In this document: piece after piece, positions 38,161 through 39,477 of the stretch
Layout: every line of letters begins with the position of its first letter
How positions within the stretch are numbered: position 1 is the first letter of the stretch
Source of the DNA: Ophiothrix spiculata
Taxonomy: Eukaryota > Echinodermata > Ophiuroidea > Amphilepidida > Ophiotrichidae
Assembly (NCBI GenBank): GCA_000969725.1
Contig: JXSR01S032068.1
Direction: 5' to 3' (one strand)
Length of the DNA stretch: 39,477 nt
Notes under the pieces: model-generated
What the model was told of the DNA's origin: nothing
Database searches by the model: none
Seen by the model: the letters and a program-made list of their open reading frames with translations, nothing else
Made by a program: the position numbers and the translations under genes

Positions 38161-38442
38161 CCCTGGTCACATAAGCCGCAACGCTGGTATGACATCAGTA
38201 TGACACCGATGAATGCTTGCGATGCCCGGTTGGACACCAGTCGGACACCGGTGGTTATGTGACCATAGCTGAAGACATCGTATACAAACCGCAAGGTTTT
38301 AACTTGGAATTAAATTATTGCGGCATGCAAGCTTCCGGCGTCTCTACGGCTCACGGACACAGAGTCCGGTGGCCGATCGGCATCTGCTGAATTGACGCCA
38401 TAAACACATCGCAACCTCGCAGCAAGGTTATGTGATCAGGGT
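38161..38442. mobile_element. GGTCACATAA-ended element, copy 2
   Basis: CCCTGGTCACATAAGCCGCA at the left and GGTTATGTGATCAGGG at the right. A further GGTTATGTGACCATAG lies at 38262, so two ends are nested or the element is composite. The interior is GC-richer than the surroundings. Confidence 0.65.
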
Positions 38443-39308
38443 ATCCCGTTTAACCGGTCCAAGTTTAAACGTTAAGCAAATTAAACTGAAATCGACAGCG
38501 TTAATAGCGATCAATGCAAGATGTCATGCCTCATCATGGTCATTATAACAACTACCCATTTCATTGCATCACAATTACTGTACAGTGACCACTGCTTGTT
38601 TTTTTTTTTGTTACAGTTTTTTAATAAATTCAGGATCCTGAATTTAATTCCAATATTGGTAAAGGATTAGTAAAGCATTGATGTTTTGACTCACCCCCAA
38701 AAGGGGGACTTTGTGACAGAATATGAATACTTTTCAAGAAGCCGCTGAAAATAGGCAGCAAAAAATAAAGAAAATAATAAGAATTTCCAGCAGATTTTCT
38801 GTTGTAAGATTTGATCACCTTGATCATTTTCAACAAGCTTAGAAAATGCTTTAAAACAGGTGAAATGATAAAATCAAAATTGATATCATCTGCAAAGTCC
38901 CCCCTTTCAGGGTGAGCCATTACGTGAATTGTATCTTTTCAGTGTAGTGGTAAAACAAATTTATGGCAAAATACACTTTATGCTCTTTAATAGTCTTACA
39001 GACGTTGTCACATTCTTCAGTTCAAAATTACTGTAATTGTAACATGAATTATAGGCAGGAGCTAGTCCCAAAATGTGACTGACTTCAATGGATGCCATCT
39101 ACGATACAGTCACATACAAGTGCAATGACTTGTCCTACGGACGCCGGACGGGTGTCAAAAAAAGTTTTTTTTTCTTTCCTGCACTGGTTCAAAAATGGTA
39201 CCCACGTCTTCCCTGTGATCTATAGATTATGTTACAGAGACTCTTGTCATTTAATTGGTTAACAGGCCGCGGGCGTTCATCATTTTTTGCTCATCAGCAA
39301 AAAATGAA

Positions 39309-39352
39309 TTTTATTTTCCATTGCACTCAACCAGTGCAAATGGAAAATAAAA
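39309..39352. repeat. strong stem-loop
   Basis: TTTTATTTTCCATTGCACT and AGTGCAAATGGAAAATAAAA pair around a 5-base loop with one bulge. A smaller TTTTTTGCTCATCAGCAAAAAA hairpin lies just upstream. The function is unknown. Confidence 0.6.
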
Positions 39353-39477
39353 AATGCACTCTGATCTCTGTTCGTCAGTGCATAGTTGACTCAGACTGTA
39401 GTATTTATTTATACAGACCTTAGGCTTTCAAGATCAGAGATGCCACTGATTTCATTGAAGAAAACCTGAAAAAGCCA

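Larger units (their letters stand above)
37791..39477. other. upstream region of DZIP1
   Basis: No coding exon was found. It holds half of a palindromic MITE (37829-37915), a MITE with GGTCACATAA ends (38161-38442), T-runs and a strong hairpin at 39309-39352. A non-coding first exon could be hidden here. Confidence 0.5.

Overview
The window is eukaryotic genomic DNA, not bacterial. It is AT-rich, has long introns with GT-AG splice sites, and is dense with short transposable elements. One gene dominates: a DZIP1/DZIP1L (DAZ-interacting zinc finger, zebrafish 'iguana') orthologue on the minus strand. I could assemble 14 coding exons by eye, from the start codon at 37790 down to 6131. The exons join without a frame break (2346 nt, 782 codons; intron phases 1,0,0,0,0,1,0,0,0,1,0,1,2). 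The gene type and repeat content suggest an invertebrate metazoan, perhaps a non-vertebrate deuterostome such as an echinoderm or hemichordate. The species cannot be fixed from the sequence alone.

Layout, in minus-strand gene order. 39477-37791 is upstream DNA with MITEs and possibly an unseen 5' UTR exon. Exons 1-14 follow at 37790-37613, 35705-35536, 33747-33544, 32684-32460, 30292-30200, 29245-29140, 27217-27102, 24209-23997, 21597-21508, 18897-18798, 12007-11916, 11161-10984, 9866-9647 and 6491-6131. A weak candidate for the last coding exon is 5925-5851. From 5850 to 1 there is 3'-flanking DNA with nested palindromic elements and no confident gene.

The protein reads in order: Gly/Arg-rich N-terminus, Dzip-type N-terminal helical domain, one C2H2 zinc finger (C185, C188, H201, H206), a long coiled coil, an acidic Glu/Ser tract, a conserved helical segment, a Ser/Pro-rich tail with a YDVPPR motif, and acidic DE-rich clusters. 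This is the family's architecture. Known family members act at basal bodies, centriolar satellites and the ciliary transition zone in ciliogenesis and Hedgehog signalling.

The introns and 3' flank hold at least 20 recognisable mobile or foldback elements. They include hAT-like MITEs with 8-bp target duplications, a TTAA-flanked piggyBac-like MITE, two elements with long TIRs and mariner-like ends, an AATT-flanked 1.5-kb element lying next to a duplicate of its own empty site, several palindromic MITE families, three LINE 3'-end remnants, several tRNA-derived SINE heads and a miniature LTR retroelement. The retroelement has LTR-PBS-PPT-LTR and no coding capacity, and its LTR carries a tRNA-Pro(UGG)-like sequence. 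I found no wholly new biological system. The most unusual items are the miniature LTR element, a coding-like relic of exon 8 at the edge of an intronic element, and several nested foldback structures.
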